This document shows positions 34,839 through 43,971 of a DNA stretch of 64,000 bases, piece after piece. Source of the stretch: Arabiibacter massiliensis (GTDB taxonomy: Bacteria > Actinomycetota > Coriobacteriia > Coriobacteriales > Eggerthellaceae); contig NZ_LT827021.1 in assembly GCF_900169505.1 (NCBI RefSeq), positions 2,573,400 to 2,637,399 of the forward strand, read 5' to 3'. A program made the position numbers and the translations under genes. Positions within the stretch are counted from its first letter, which is position 1; every line of letters begins with the position of its first letter. The notes under the pieces were generated by a model, which saw only the letters and a list, made by a program, of their open reading frames with translations, was not told the origin of the DNA and ran no database searches.

Positions 34839-37101
34839 GGGCCCTCACCCTCCTTCCGTTCAGCTCCACCGCCGACACCAGGCCGTTCGCCGCAGAGGCG
34901 GACACCTTGCACGTGGCATGCACCGCCATCACCGGCCCCCGGGGGAAGCGCACCACCTTCACGCCGTCGTCCTCGGCCAGCCGTTCGAACGCCGGGGCCG
35001 TGCACGCCGCGTCGCCCCATCCCTCGGGGACGGCCTCAGGCGTCCGCCACACGTTGCCGGAGACGCTGCACGAGGCCCGCTTCGCCGTGCCGAAGAACAC
35101 GAGCGGATCGGCGTCGCCCTCGGTCTCCACGATCTCGCTGTCCACCTCCACGTCGGTGCTCCACTCCAGGTCCATGGCCACCTTGGCCACGTCGGCCAGC
35201 CCGTGCGCCCCGAAGTTGACGAACGCCGCGCCGCCGGACGGCACGACGGCCGAAGCCTCCGTCCGCGCGGTCAGGCCGTTCTCCGTGTACGCCACTGCCG
35301 TATAGCGCAGCGCGCGGTCGAGCGGCGGGTAGGGGTCGGTCACGCCCGTGCCCGACGGCACGCGGTCGGCCAGGCACAAAAGCGTTCCGTCGATGCGGTC
35401 GCGGAACAGGCCGAGCGACACGGTGCGGGGCGCGCTTTCCGCAGCCGTTCCCTCGAACACGGTGGCTGCCACGCGGCCGTTCGCCGAGTCGACCTCGAGG
35501 CGCACCTCGGGCGCGGGCGGCTCCTCGTAGTCGGTCGCGAACGTGCGCGTGGCCGACGTCGAGAGCCCCGAGGTCGAGTACGCCGTGAGCGCGATGGAGA
35601 AGATCGCGTTGTTCTCGGGCAGCAGTTCGGCCGAGCTGACGGACACCGAGGCGGCGTCGCCCTGCACGACGGCGCTCCACAGCGTCGCGCCCTGCGCGTC
35701 GGAGATGGAAAGGGTGGCGCGCTGCTGCGTCCCGGACTCGTCGGCGTAGGTCCAAGCGATGCGCACCGGCACGTCGTCGATCACGGCGCCGTCGGCGGCG
35801 GGCGTCGAGATGACCACCGTGGGCACCTGGCACACGCGGAACGCCTGCACGCTCGACCACGCGCCGTAGTCGGCATGGGCTCCCTTCGTCCGCACGCGCC
35901 ACGACACGGTGGCGTTCACCGGCCAGGCGTTGGCGACGCTCTTCTGCTGCGCCTCGCCCTCCGCCTGCACCGTCGTCCACGTGCTGCCGCCGTCGACGCT
36001 GTGCTGCACCTGGGCGGCCGTCTGCTCCGAGCCGTCGATGGGGTTGTGCCGCCACGAGAACGCCACGCTCTCCTGCGACTTGGGCACCACCATGCCCGAG
36101 GCCGGGGCGACGGGCGTGGGCGCGGCGGGGGCGACGATGGTCACCACCTTGTTGGACGCGGGCGACCACGCTGAGGCCAGCGAGCCGCGGGTGTTCCGCG
36201 CGCGGTAATAGAACGTGCCGCCTCCGGGGGCGTCCTGCGCCTCGGCCACGGCGGATCCCTCCACCGTCTTCACGGTGGTCCAGGCGCTCGCGTCGGAGGA
36301 ACGCTGCAGCTCGAGCGCCGTGGCGGTGAGGGCGGGGTTCTCGATGGACAGGGCGACGGTGGTCTCGGCCGAGCGCGCAGCCGTCACGCCCGTGGGCGCG
36401 GCCGGCGTGTTGTACGTGGTCGCGCTCGTGGCGTAGGCGCTGTGGCCGGCCCCGTTGGCCGCGCGCACGCGGTAGGCGTAGGCGTGGTTGGGCGAGATGG
36501 AGGCGTCGGCGTAGGAGGTGGCGGATCCCGACAGGCTGGCTATCTGCGACCAGCTGCCGCCGTCCACCGCGCGCTCCACCTTCACCGCGTCGTAGGGATG
36601 CGTCGCGTCGGGATGGTTCGTCCAGCTCACGACGTTGCGGTTGTCGCTCTGACGCGTGTTGGACACGCCGGTGGGCGCGGCGGGCGCGTACACGGGCAGC
36701 GCGGGGATGGTCACCCACTGCTGCGCCTCGGCGCTGCCGGCCCATGCGCCGTAGCCGCTCACCGTGGTGCCGCGCACCCAGCTGAAGAACTTGAGCGAGT
36801 ACGCCGCGCTTCGACGGTCGAACGGCCCGAACTCGCGGGTGTAGTCGGCCACCCAGGAGGTGCCGTTCAGCACGCCGCTCGCGCTGTCGGAGGCCAGCGC
36901 GTAGCCTCCCGACTCGTAGTAGTAGCCCACGTAGTTGTACACGCCGTACTGGTAGGCCGCCTCCCACCCCGATCCCGAGGTGGCCACGCCGCGCACCGAC
37001 ACCCACACCTGCGTGTCGGTGGTGCGGCTGACCCACGCTTCGACGCCCGCGTACAGCGCGCGCTGGTCGCCGTAGGGTTGGTTCGCTCCCGACCATTGCA
37101 T
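34822..37101 (-). CDS. large phage tail protein with fibronectin type III repeats
   Basis: This 759-aa protein has a Tyr/Gly/Ser-rich N-terminal region (residues 1-140, VSRTTDTQVWVSVRGVATSG and YEFGPFDRRS-like strands), then successive FN3-like modules (APTGVSNTRQSDNRNVVSW; APTGVTAARSAETTVALSI; AAPTPVAPASGMVVPKSQESVAFSWRHN). A C-terminal third ends in a domain with VAKVAMDLEWSTDVEV. Its place between tape measure and hub is that of the distal tail protein. FN3 modules on phage tails bind cell-surface glycans loosely. ATG 37101 is one base from the tape-measure stop. Confidence 0.65.
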   Translation of the reverse strand: MQWSGANQPYGDQRALYAGVEAWVSRTTDTQVWVSVRGVATSGSGWEAAYQYGVYNYVGYYYESGGYALASDSASGVLNGTSWVADYTREFGPFDRRSAAYSLKFFSWVRGTTVSGYGAWAGSAEAQQWVTIPALPVYAPAAPTGVSNTRQSDNRNVVSWTNHPDATHPYDAVKVERAVDGGSWSQIASLSGSATSYADASISPNHAYAYRVRAANGAGHSAYATSATTYNTPAAPTGVTAARSAETTVALSIENPALTATALELQRSSDASAWTTVKTVEGSAVAEAQDAPGGGTFYYRARNTRGSLASAWSPASNKVVTIVAPAAPTPVAPASGMVVPKSQESVAFSWRHNPIDGSEQTAAQVQHSVDGGSTWTTVQAEGEAQQKSVANAWPVNATVSWRVRTKGAHADYGAWSSVQAFRVCQVPTVVISTPAADGAVIDDVPVRIAWTYADESGTQQRATLSISDAQGATLWSAVVQGDAASVSVSSAELLPENNAIFSIALTAYSTSGLSTSATRTFATDYEEPPAPEVRLEVDSANGRVAATVFEGTAAESAPRTVSLGLFRDRIDGTLLCLADRVPSGTGVTDPYPPLDRALRYTAVAYTENGLTARTEASAVVPSGGAAFVNFGAHGLADVAKVAMDLEWSTDVEVDSEIVETEGDADPLVFFGTAKRASCSVSGNVWRTPEAVPEGWGDAACTAPAFERLAEDDGVKVVRFPRGPVMAVHATCKVSASAANGLVSAVELNGRRVRAHGLVL

Positions 37102-37102
37102 G

Positions 37103-39703
37103 TCACATCGCCCCCATTCTCATCTGCCGGCGCACGCCGCTCCACAGCGTGTCCGCCGCCTTGGCGGCCGCCGGGCTGCCCGACAGGTCCACCTTCTCGA
37201 TCGTGTAGTAATTGTTCGTGACGGGCGCGGCCGCCGCGGCGGCGAACGCCGAGGAGAAGCCGAAGCCCCCGATGAAGCCGTCGAGCGCGCGCCCCGAGAG
37301 CTTGCGCGCGTCCAGGCCGACGGGTATCTCGATGGCCGGCAGGTCCGCGCGCGCCGCGTCCACGACGTCGCTCGCCAAGTCGCGCATCGCGCTCACGGCC
37401 TCGCCGGCCTTGGCCGCGATGCCCTCCGCGAAGCCCTCGGACACGTACCCGCCGATGGAGCGGAACACCTTCGAGGGGGAAGCGATGCCGAGGAGCGACT
37501 TCGCCCATCCGATAGCGTCGTTGATGACGCCGCCGATGGCGTCGATGACCTGCTGCGCGCCTCGCTTGACGCCGTCGACGACGCCGCAAATCAATTGCCA
37601 TCCGGCATTCGCCATGTTCGAAGCCATGGACCCGACGGCGGAGGTCCCGCTTTGAATGAGCGATCGAAGCGCCGAGAGCAACGAGGAAAGGATTCGGGGC
37701 ACAGCCTGAACGATGGCGGTGAACAGCGTGAATGCCGCAGCCAGCAATACCGGGATGAGCGTGGGAAGCATGTTGACCACTGCGTTGATGACCGTGGGAA
37801 CCGCCGCGATCAACTGCGGGATTATCAACGGCAACGCCTCAACGAGCGCCATGAACAGCTGGATGGCGGCCATGACGAGCACGGGTACGAGCGTCGGCAG
37901 CATATCGCACACCGCCTGCACGACAGTCGGCACCATCGCCACAAGCGCTGGGATTATGAGCGGAAGCGCTTCTACGAGCGCGGTGAACAGCTGAACGCCG
38001 CCTTCGATGAGCTGCGGGAGGAACGTGACGAGTGCTCCCACCAGCCCCTCGATGAAGGTGGGCAACTGCTCCAGCAGCAGCGGCAGCACCTCTACCAACG
38101 CCTGCCCGAGAGCCAGGAAGAACTGCAACCCCGACTCGAGCAAAGCCGGCATGTTCTCAATGAGCGCCGCGCACAGGCCCTCGATGAGCGCAGGAAGCTG
38201 CTCTGAGAGGAGCGGCAAGACTTCCGAGAACGCCTCCGCAAGTGAGGTGAGCAGCAGAACGCCCGCCTCGACGAGCGCGGGGGCAAGCTCGACCATAGCG
38301 GCACCGAGGTCGGCGACCAGTCCTGCCAAGCCGTCGGTGAGCAATGGAAGCACTTCGGGGATGACGTTGACGATCTGGCTGAACGCACTGGTGAGCGCAT
38401 CCATGAACGCCGGCATGGCCGACACCAGCTGCATAGCGAACTGCGGCAGCACGGCGGCTATCTGCGAGGCGACGATGGGAAGCGTTTCGGTGAGTTGCGT
38501 GATACTCCCGATGGCGTTACTGGCCATCTCGGCGAAGCCGCCCTCGAGGTTTTGCGCCGACATGCCGAGCCCGAGAAGCCCGGCAGCCATGGCCGCCACT
38601 CCGACCGATGCCCCTGCTATCCCTTTCGCCATGCCGCCTGCCGCCGACCCGATGCCGCCCAAAGCGGCAGAAGCCTTTTCGCCGACACCCTCGAAAGCAC
38701 CCGAAAACTTCTCTTTGAAGGTGTTCGTGGCGTTGTCGACCGCAGATCCAATACCAGCTTTCAGCGTCGTTGCGATGGGTTTTACGAACCCTTTTATCGC
38801 GCCCGCAACGTTGCTCGCTGCGTTCTTCACCGAATCGACGATGCTGTCGAACGCCTTGCCGATGGGCGAGACGAACTCCTTCACCTTCGAGGACATGGCA
38901 GACACGCCGGAGCCGATGGAGCTCGCGAAACCGCCCACCGCGTCAACGAGCTTGGACGCGAATGCCTTTGCCGCGCCGACCGACTTTGCGGCAGCGGATT
39001 GGATGGCGCTTGCCATGCTGCCGAACGCCTTGCCGATGGGCGAGACGAACTCCTTGATCTTTGCTGCAATGCTGCTCATCCTCGGTGCAATGGCTTCTTT
39101 AAACCCCTCAAAGGCATCAGCGAGCTTTCCGCTGGCCTCTGTCGCCTTGGACGCGATCTGGCCGCCAACCTTTTCGGTGAAGTCGGTAACGTCCTCCATC
39201 TTCTCATTGACCTTTTTCGTGAGTTTGGTGATCGCGGAGGTTACCTTTCCTTCAGCTTTTTTGAAGAGGCTTTCGAAAGGTGCGACGATGGCGGGGACGT
39301 TGTCTGCCACGGCCTTTCCAACCTCCGAGAAAGCTTTCGTAAGGGAGAGTTTAAGCGCGCCGATGTTGTTGCCTGCCTTTTCTGCTGCTAGCTGAAAAGT
39401 TTTTGCCATGTCGCGACCGAAGACAGAAAGAGAAGACGCAACTGTCCCACCCAGAAATTTGATAAGGGAGGTCATGTTGCTTGTGATGGTCTGTGCAGCC
39501 TGTTGGACAGGGATGGTTAAACTTGCCCAGGCACCTCCGATTTTCTGGATAAGGTCAATAGCGTCGTTTAAATCTCCCAACGTTGCTAAAGAAGACCTTA
39601 TAGCTTCAGCCTGCTTCTCAGTGGCTTGTACAATGGCTTCCAATGAGGCTTTGTAGCGAGAAGCGTCAAGGGTTGCTTCAATGGTTGCCTTGGCGTCAGC
39701 CAT
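37103..39703 (-). CDS. phage tail tape measure protein
   Basis: This 866-aa, very hydrophobic and alpha-helical protein has long stretches of repeated motifs (LIEGLVGALVTFLPQLIEGGVQLF, PLIIPALVAMVPTVVQAV, PLIIPQLIAAVPTVINAV) characteristic of siphophage tape measures. The N-terminal coiled-coil region (residues 10-60) is followed by SMxxKVKEFVSPIGKAF repeats. With the usual 1.5 angstrom per residue, tail length would be about 130 nm (inference). ATG 39703 (MADAKATIEATLDAS) is taken because a GAGGAGG lies upstream. The part nearest the start is noticeably A/T-richer than the rest. Confidence 0.85.
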   Translation of the reverse strand: MADAKATIEATLDASRYKASLEAIVQATEKQAEAIRSSLATLGDLNDAIDLIQKIGGAWASLTIPVQQAAQTITSNMTSLIKFLGGTVASSLSVFGRDMAKTFQLAAEKAGNNIGALKLSLTKAFSEVGKAVADNVPAIVAPFESLFKKAEGKVTSAITKLTKKVNEKMEDVTDFTEKVGGQIASKATEASGKLADAFEGFKEAIAPRMSSIAAKIKEFVSPIGKAFGSMASAIQSAAAKSVGAAKAFASKLVDAVGGFASSIGSGVSAMSSKVKEFVSPIGKAFDSIVDSVKNAASNVAGAIKGFVKPIATTLKAGIGSAVDNATNTFKEKFSGAFEGVGEKASAALGGIGSAAGGMAKGIAGASVGVAAMAAGLLGLGMSAQNLEGGFAEMASNAIGSITQLTETLPIVASQIAAVLPQFAMQLVSAMPAFMDALTSAFSQIVNVIPEVLPLLTDGLAGLVADLGAAMVELAPALVEAGVLLLTSLAEAFSEVLPLLSEQLPALIEGLCAALIENMPALLESGLQFFLALGQALVEVLPLLLEQLPTFIEGLVGALVTFLPQLIEGGVQLFTALVEALPLIIPALVAMVPTVVQAVCDMLPTLVPVLVMAAIQLFMALVEALPLIIPQLIAAVPTVINAVVNMLPTLIPVLLAAAFTLFTAIVQAVPRILSSLLSALRSLIQSGTSAVGSMASNMANAGWQLICGVVDGVKRGAQQVIDAIGGVINDAIGWAKSLLGIASPSKVFRSIGGYVSEGFAEGIAAKAGEAVSAMRDLASDVVDAARADLPAIEIPVGLDARKLSGRALDGFIGGFGFSSAFAAAAAAPVTNNYYTIEKVDLSGSPAAAKAADTLWSGVRRQMRMGAM

Positions 39704-39864
39704 ATGCCACGCACCTCCTCTTTTTGATTTACGAAATGCATGCGCTCCTCCTTTGCTCAGCTTGTTACAATGGGGCAATTCGTACTCCGGATTTTCGATG
39801 GCCGAAGCGATGGGTCTATCATCGCGAAGGTGTCACTCGCTTCATCAAAGAAAGGACTGGGTTT

Positions 39865-40767
39865 ATGGGTTATCGGGAAGAGGCGAGGGCAGCTGAAGAG
39901 AAGATTCTGGACGCGAAAATTGCTTACCAGTCAGCGATCCGAGATGCTGAAAGGGCTCTGAAATGGGCTGAGAGGGATCTCGAAGACATCAAAAGGAATC
40001 ATGCGCAACTGGTTCGGGACGCCGAGCGAAAGATCCTCGTTCTCGAGCGGGCGCGCAAAAGGCATATCGATGACCTTGATGCCAAGATAGAGGAAGCGAA
40101 TCGATCGCCTAGGAAAAAGCTCGGGACTTTCAAAGGAGTCGCCCTTTATGCCGATAGTGTGTCTGGAAAAGGATCGAAGATAAAATTCGATCAGTCGACA
40201 CGCGTCGAGGTGGACGCAAGAGGAGGCGAGTACCCTGCGGGCAGGTTCGGCGTCATCAAAGACTGCAAGGAGCTTTTCCTCGTGGTGAGTTCATTTGACG
40301 GATGCATCATGGTCGAGTTCGATCCAAAAGAAGAAGAGGCCGTGCGCGCCTTCGCTCGCAAGATCGAGCAAGCCATCGTCGATTACCCTTCCGTGATAGC
40401 TGAGAGAGACGCGAAAATCTGCGAGCTCAGGCAGGAGCGAAAAGCTTTTGTGGCGGACACCTCAACAATCGAAGAGGCCCAATCTGCTTTGGCGGAGATG
40501 CGCGAGGATCCCGGCGTGCTCGAAGACATAGCTCAAGCGAAACTCGCGGTGAGCGTGGCGGAAGAGGCGCTGAAAGAAGCTAGAGTCGACGCTTCTGCGA
40601 TCGAGTCTGCCGAGAAAGAGTTTGCCGATTTGAGAGCCAGTGCCCCGGCTCATGAAGTTATGGCTTACGAGCGAGAAGGCGCAAAGTCTGGTTTGATCAT
40701 GGTGCTGATCGCTGTCATCGTCGTTATCGCCATCGTTGCGGCCATTGTCGCGATGGTGCTCAGCTAA
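39865..40767 (+). CDS. coiled-coil membrane-anchored protein, paralogue 1 of 3
   Basis: This 300-aa protein has an N-terminal coiled coil (KILDAKIAYQSAIRDAERALKWAERDLEDIK), then a central domain starting GTFKGVALYADSVSGKG and continuing LFLVVSSFDGCIMVEFDPKEEEAVRAFARKI. A second coiled coil and a C-terminal membrane span follow (LIMVLIAVIVVIAIVAAIVAMVL). It is cytoplasmic, tail-anchored. The gene is A/T-richer than its two neighbours, so its arrival may have been separate. TACAAT at 39776-39781 is a weak -10 candidate. It sits in opposite orientation inside the tail operon. Function unknown; see findings. Confidence 0.75.
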   Translation: MGYREEARAAEEKILDAKIAYQSAIRDAERALKWAERDLEDIKRNHAQLVRDAERKILVLERARKRHIDDLDAKIEEANRSPRKKLGTFKGVALYADSVSGKGSKIKFDQSTRVEVDARGGEYPAGRFGVIKDCKELFLVVSSFDGCIMVEFDPKEEEAVRAFARKIEQAIVDYPSVIAERDAKICELRQERKAFVADTSTIEEAQSALAEMREDPGVLEDIAQAKLAVSVAEEALKEARVDASAIESAEKEFADLRASAPAHEVMAYEREGAKSGLIMVLIAVIVVIAIVAAIVAMVLS

Positions 40768-40786
40768 CAAGGAAAGGGAGGCGTCC

Positions 40787-41539
40787 ATGGGCTATGCCGA
40801 AGACCTGCTTTGGGCCGAGCAGAACCTCGCGGCGGCGAGCGCCTACCATGCGAACGCCGTGAACGCGACGTTCGCCGCTATGCAGCAGGCGGAGCAGGGC
40901 TATTGGGAGCGCATCCGGGCGCTTGAGGAGCTGGTCGCGGAAGCCGAGGACGTGTTCGTCAACGGCCTGTCCACGTACGAGGGCATCACGCTGTACCCGG
41001 ATCGCGTGTCGGACGGGGAGACGACGGCCCCGCTCGTCCGCGGCGTCCATTCGACCGTCACGACGGCGGGGAGCAAGCCGAGCTCCGGGCCGGACACGCG
41101 AACCCTCTCCATCACCATCGACTTCCCCAACGGGATGAGGATCACCGCCATGGGCGACCCGGACGAGGAGGGCGCGGCACGCGCGTTCGCGGCGCTGGTT
41201 ATGAACACCGCCGCGAAAACCGGAGGGGCGGGGCCGTCCGAGGCCGAAGAGTTCGCCCGGCTGGAGCGCGAGCTCGCGCGCGCACGGGCCGACACGCGCG
41301 AGCTCGACGCGGCGCGCGCGGCCTACGAGACCGCCTACTACGACACGGCCGCCGTGTGGGCGGCCCAGCGCCACCTCGACGACGTGCTCGCCCGCACGCC
41401 GGAAGAGGAGCTCGCCGCGATCGAGGATGCCAGGCAAAGCCGCCTGCTGCGCCACCGCGTCATCGCGATCGTGACGACGCTCGTCCTCGTCGTGCTCGGC
41501 ATCGCGTTCGTCGTCATATTCTCGTGGGCGCTTCTGTAA
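40787..41539 (+). CDS. coiled-coil membrane-anchored protein, paralogue 2 of 3
   Basis: This 250-aa protein has the same architecture as its neighbours: an N-terminal helix (SAYHANAVNATFAAMQQAEQ), a central domain (STYEGITLYPDRVSDGETTAPLVRGVHSTVTTAG; SITIDFPNGMRITAMGDPDEEGAARAFAALVM), a helical linker (EEFARLERELARARADTRELDAARAAYE) and a C-terminal span (VIAIVTTLVLVVLGIAFVVIFSWALL). It starts 19 bases after paralogue 1 with GGAAAGGGAGG upstream, so the three genes are one operon. Central-domain matches to paralogue 3 are at LYADKV/LYPDRV and DPDEEGAARAFAA/EPDDEQAARNFAA. Confidence 0.75.
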   Translation: MGYAEDLLWAEQNLAAASAYHANAVNATFAAMQQAEQGYWERIRALEELVAEAEDVFVNGLSTYEGITLYPDRVSDGETTAPLVRGVHSTVTTAGSKPSSGPDTRTLSITIDFPNGMRITAMGDPDEEGAARAFAALVMNTAAKTGGAGPSEAEEFARLERELARARADTRELDAARAAYETAYYDTAAVWAAQRHLDDVLARTPEEELAAIEDARQSRLLRHRVIAIVTTLVLVVLGIAFVVIFSWALL

Positions 41540-41549
41540 GGGGGATGCG

Positions 41550-42317
41550 ATGGAGCCGGATGCGGTTGGGAGCTACGAGGACGATCTGAGGCGCGCGGAA
41601 TCCGACGTCTACGAGGCCAAGTCCTCGCACAGGTCTGCGGTCAAGCGCGCCGAATCTGCGGTGCGCGATGCGAAAGAGGCGCAGGAGCGGCGCATCAAAG
41701 CCGCTGAAAAGGAAGTGAGGGAGGCCGAGAAGGACGCGGATCGGAGGCTCGGCTCGTACAAGTCCGTTTCCCTCTACGCAGACAAGGTGGCGGGCAAAGG
41801 CGTCGTCGTGCCGCTCGGCAAGGGGCTTGAGGCGAGGGTCGAGATCCGGCCGCGCTCTGCTTCCGGGCGCGACGGGCAGCCGGAGGATCTGTGGCGGCCG
41901 TTCCTCGTGATAGAGTCCCCCGCCGGGAGCATCGTGGTGGAAGGCGAGCCCGACGACGAGCAGGCCGCTCGGAACTTCGCCGCTGCGGTCAACAAGGCCG
42001 CTGCGAACGCCGAGGAGGCCGCGCGCGCTCGCAAGGCGGCGCTCGACCGGCTGCAGCGCGAGCTCGAAGAGGCGCGCTCGGACACGAGCGCCATCCAGGA
42101 GGCCGAGGCCGCCCTCGCCGCCGTGCAAGCCGACACCTCGAAAGAGGACGAGGCGCTCGCGGCGCTCGAGAAGCTCAAGGCGAGCCTCCCGCCCGAGGCG
42201 GTGGAGGACTACGAGCGCAAGCAGGCCGAGCTGAGCACGAAAATCCTGATCGTCCTCGGCATCGCGCTCGCAGCGCTGATCTACGTGATCGTCGCGTTCT
42301 CCATCGCCCGAGGCTGA
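41550..42317 (+). CDS. coiled-coil membrane-anchored protein, paralogue 3 of 3
   Basis: This 255-aa protein has a strongly charged N-terminal coiled coil (RRAESDVYEAKSSHRSAVKRAESAVRDAKEAQERRIKAAEKE), a central domain (GSYKSVSLYADKVAGKGVVVPLGKGLEARVEI; FLVIESPAGSIVVEGEPDDEQAARNFAAAVNKAA), a second coiled coil and a C-terminal membrane span (ILIVLGIALAALIYVIVAFSI). It follows paralogue 2 by ten bases with AGGGGGATG upstream. The whole cassette ends 91 bases before the convergent stop of the phage Gp15-like gene. Function unknown. Confidence 0.75.
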   Translation: MEPDAVGSYEDDLRRAESDVYEAKSSHRSAVKRAESAVRDAKEAQERRIKAAEKEVREAEKDADRRLGSYKSVSLYADKVAGKGVVVPLGKGLEARVEIRPRSASGRDGQPEDLWRPFLVIESPAGSIVVEGEPDDEQAARNFAAAVNKAAANAEEAARARKAALDRLQRELEEARSDTSAIQEAEAALAAVQADTSKEDEALAALEKLKASLPPEAVEDYERKQAELSTKILIVLGIALAALIYVIVAFSIARG

Positions 42318-42407
42318 ACGGCCGCCTCGGGCGATGCCATGCGGCCACGGCGCGGCCGCCGCGTCCCGAGGAAGGCCGGCGGCCGCGCGCAAGGGCGCAA
42401 AGATTAT

Positions 42408-43040
42408 TCACACTTGCAGCGCCCAGCGGTAGCGCAGGTTGGTCAACTGCTGGGCTTCTTCCGGGGTGCGGGCGGGCAGCATGAGGGCGCACTTGCGCTT
42501 CATGAGGGTCTCCACGGCCTCGCGGCCCATCTTCTTCTCGTCGGGCACCGCCCCGCGCACGCTGACGGCCTGCATCGTGAGCGACGATTCGCCCAGGTTG
42601 CGGAACAGCGACCAGAAGCGCCACCAGTGCAGGCGCAGGCCGCCGTCCGTCAAATCGAGGGCGTACTCCCGCTGGAAGTCGGCGATCACGCGGCCGGCGT
42701 CCCAATCCCAGTCGAACACGCGCGTGCCGGCGGGCGGACGCGCGCCGGAAACGTCGGGCGGCCGCGGCTCGTTCAGGTTGAAGAACGCGAGCGCCGCTTC
42801 GAGCGCCTCCTGGGGAAGCTCGGCCACGGCATCGGGCAGCGCGAGGCTCCCGGTGCGGCCCTCGACGCGCCCGAAGTAGAGGAACAAAAGCGCGCGGGCC
42901 TTTTCCTCGTCGCCCACGGACGGGTCGTCCACCAGGCGCATCACCTGGATGCCGGTGCGATGCGACGTGCTCAAGGGGACGCAGGCCCCGCCGACCGTGA
43001 CGGCCGACGGCGCCTGCTCCAGGAGGATGTTGGGATCCAT
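42408..43040 (-). CDS. phage Gp15-family tail assembly protein
   Basis: This 210-aa protein has features of the phage Gp15 family: a start like SAVTVGGACVPLSTSHRTGIQVMRLV, central FDWDWDAGRVIADFQREYALDLT and RLHWWRFWSLFRNL, and a final RRAEEAQQLTNLRYRW-like helix. Proteins of this family sit immediately upstream of the tape measure in siphophages and act as a tail-assembly chaperone partner. Here the tape-measure gene is displaced by the 2.5-kb plus-strand cassette. ATG 43040 lies four bases after the stop of the preceding gene. Confidence 0.7.
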   Translation of the reverse strand: MDPNILLEQAPSAVTVGGACVPLSTSHRTGIQVMRLVDDPSVGDEEKARALLFLYFGRVEGRTGSLALPDAVAELPQEALEAALAFFNLNEPRPPDVSGARPPAGTRVFDWDWDAGRVIADFQREYALDLTDGGLRLHWWRFWSLFRNLGESSLTMQAVSVRGAVPDEKKMGREAVETLMKRKCALMLPARTPEEAQQLTNLRYRWALQV

Positions 43041-43044
43041 GGCC

Positions 43045-43419
43045 TCACGCTTCGGCTTCGCGCCAGTCCAGGTCGGGCAGGTACTTCCCGAGCGTGGCCT
43101 TGAACGAGGCGTCCACGCGGCTCTTCGCGATCTCCGAGTACAGGTAGGCGAACAGCTCCAACCCGTCCAGGAAGTCGAACGCCCTCCCGGCGAACACCTC
43201 CTCGAACTGCTCCTCGCCCAAAAGGGCCACCAGGTAGTTGCGCACGTCGGTGGCGAGCGCCTTCAGGCGACCTTCGCTCAGGCTGCCGTACTCCGTCTCG
43301 GCGAGCTTGGCGCTCCACCGCTCCACCTTGTCCAGCATGTCGGCGTCGCCCATGTTGATGGCGTACGGCTTGCCGCAGATCTCCACGTTCACCACGTGGC
43401 TTGAAAACTCGAATCCCAT
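43045..43419 (-). CDS. tail assembly chaperone-like protein
   Basis: This 124-aa protein (EFSSHVVNVEICGKPYAINMGDADMLDKVERWSAKLAE...FLDGLELFAYLYSEIAKSRVDAS) lies between the major tail gene and the Gp15-family gene, the position of the first tail-assembly chaperone (gpG-like). GGAGGATGAC precedes ATG 43419. Size and location agree; no motif decides the call. Confidence 0.6.
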   Translation of the reverse strand: MGFEFSSHVVNVEICGKPYAINMGDADMLDKVERWSAKLAETEYGSLSEGRLKALATDVRNYLVALLGEEQFEEVFAGRAFDFLDGLELFAYLYSEIAKSRVDASFKATLGKYLPDLDWREAEA

Positions 43420-43464
43420 GTCATCCTCCTGAGGTCGTGTGTCGGTTGCCTGGTCGCGTCGCGC

Positions 43465-43956
43465 CTACGCGGCGGCCCCGCCGACGGCGAAGGCCTTGGT
43501 GGAGGGGTTCCACGTGCCTTCGGCCCAGCCGTCGTCGGCCATGTTCAGCGTGCCGCCCGTCACCACGGGCTGGCCGGCGTTGGCGTTGCTCGGATCGGCG
43601 GGGTTGAACAGGAAGGCGGCCTTGTCGGCGGTCTGCGCCGCGGCTGTGCCCAGCCAGGTGAACACGCGGCACACCTCGCAGGCGACGTCGGTCTCGTTGC
43701 GGTGCTCCATGACCCAGGCCTCCAGCGCGCCGCCTTTCACGGTGTCCTTCGTCCAGTTGATGGAGCACGTGCGGCCCTGCACGAACACGGGCGACACCTT
43801 GCGGTCCAGCCACGCCGGCTCGTAGGTCTTGGGCTCGGAGGTGGGCTCCCAGGTGAGCAGCTCGGTCACCTTTGTCCAGGCGGGCTCGGCGACGGTGCCG
43901 GTGTTCAGGTAGTACTCAAGCTCGTTGCCCCAGACGGGCACGGTGTTCTCGCTCAT
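43465..43956 (-). CDS. major tail tube protein
   Basis: This 163-aa protein has the siphophage tube-protein layout: WGNELEYYLNTGTVAEPAWTKVTELLTWEPTSEPKTYEPAWLDRK, then SINWTKDTVKGGALEAWVMEHRNETDVACEVCRVFTWLG and a final beta region with GGTLNMADDGWAEGTWN. The tube is a stack of hexamers of this protein around the tape measure. It lies directly downstream of the tail terminator-like gene, in the usual position. Confidence 0.7.
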   Translation of the reverse strand: MSENTVPVWGNELEYYLNTGTVAEPAWTKVTELLTWEPTSEPKTYEPAWLDRKVSPVFVQGRTCSINWTKDTVKGGALEAWVMEHRNETDVACEVCRVFTWLGTAAAQTADKAAFLFNPADPSNANAGQPVVTGGTLNMADDGWAEGTWNPSTKAFAVGGAAA

Positions 43957-43971
43957 GTGCGGTTCCTTTCG

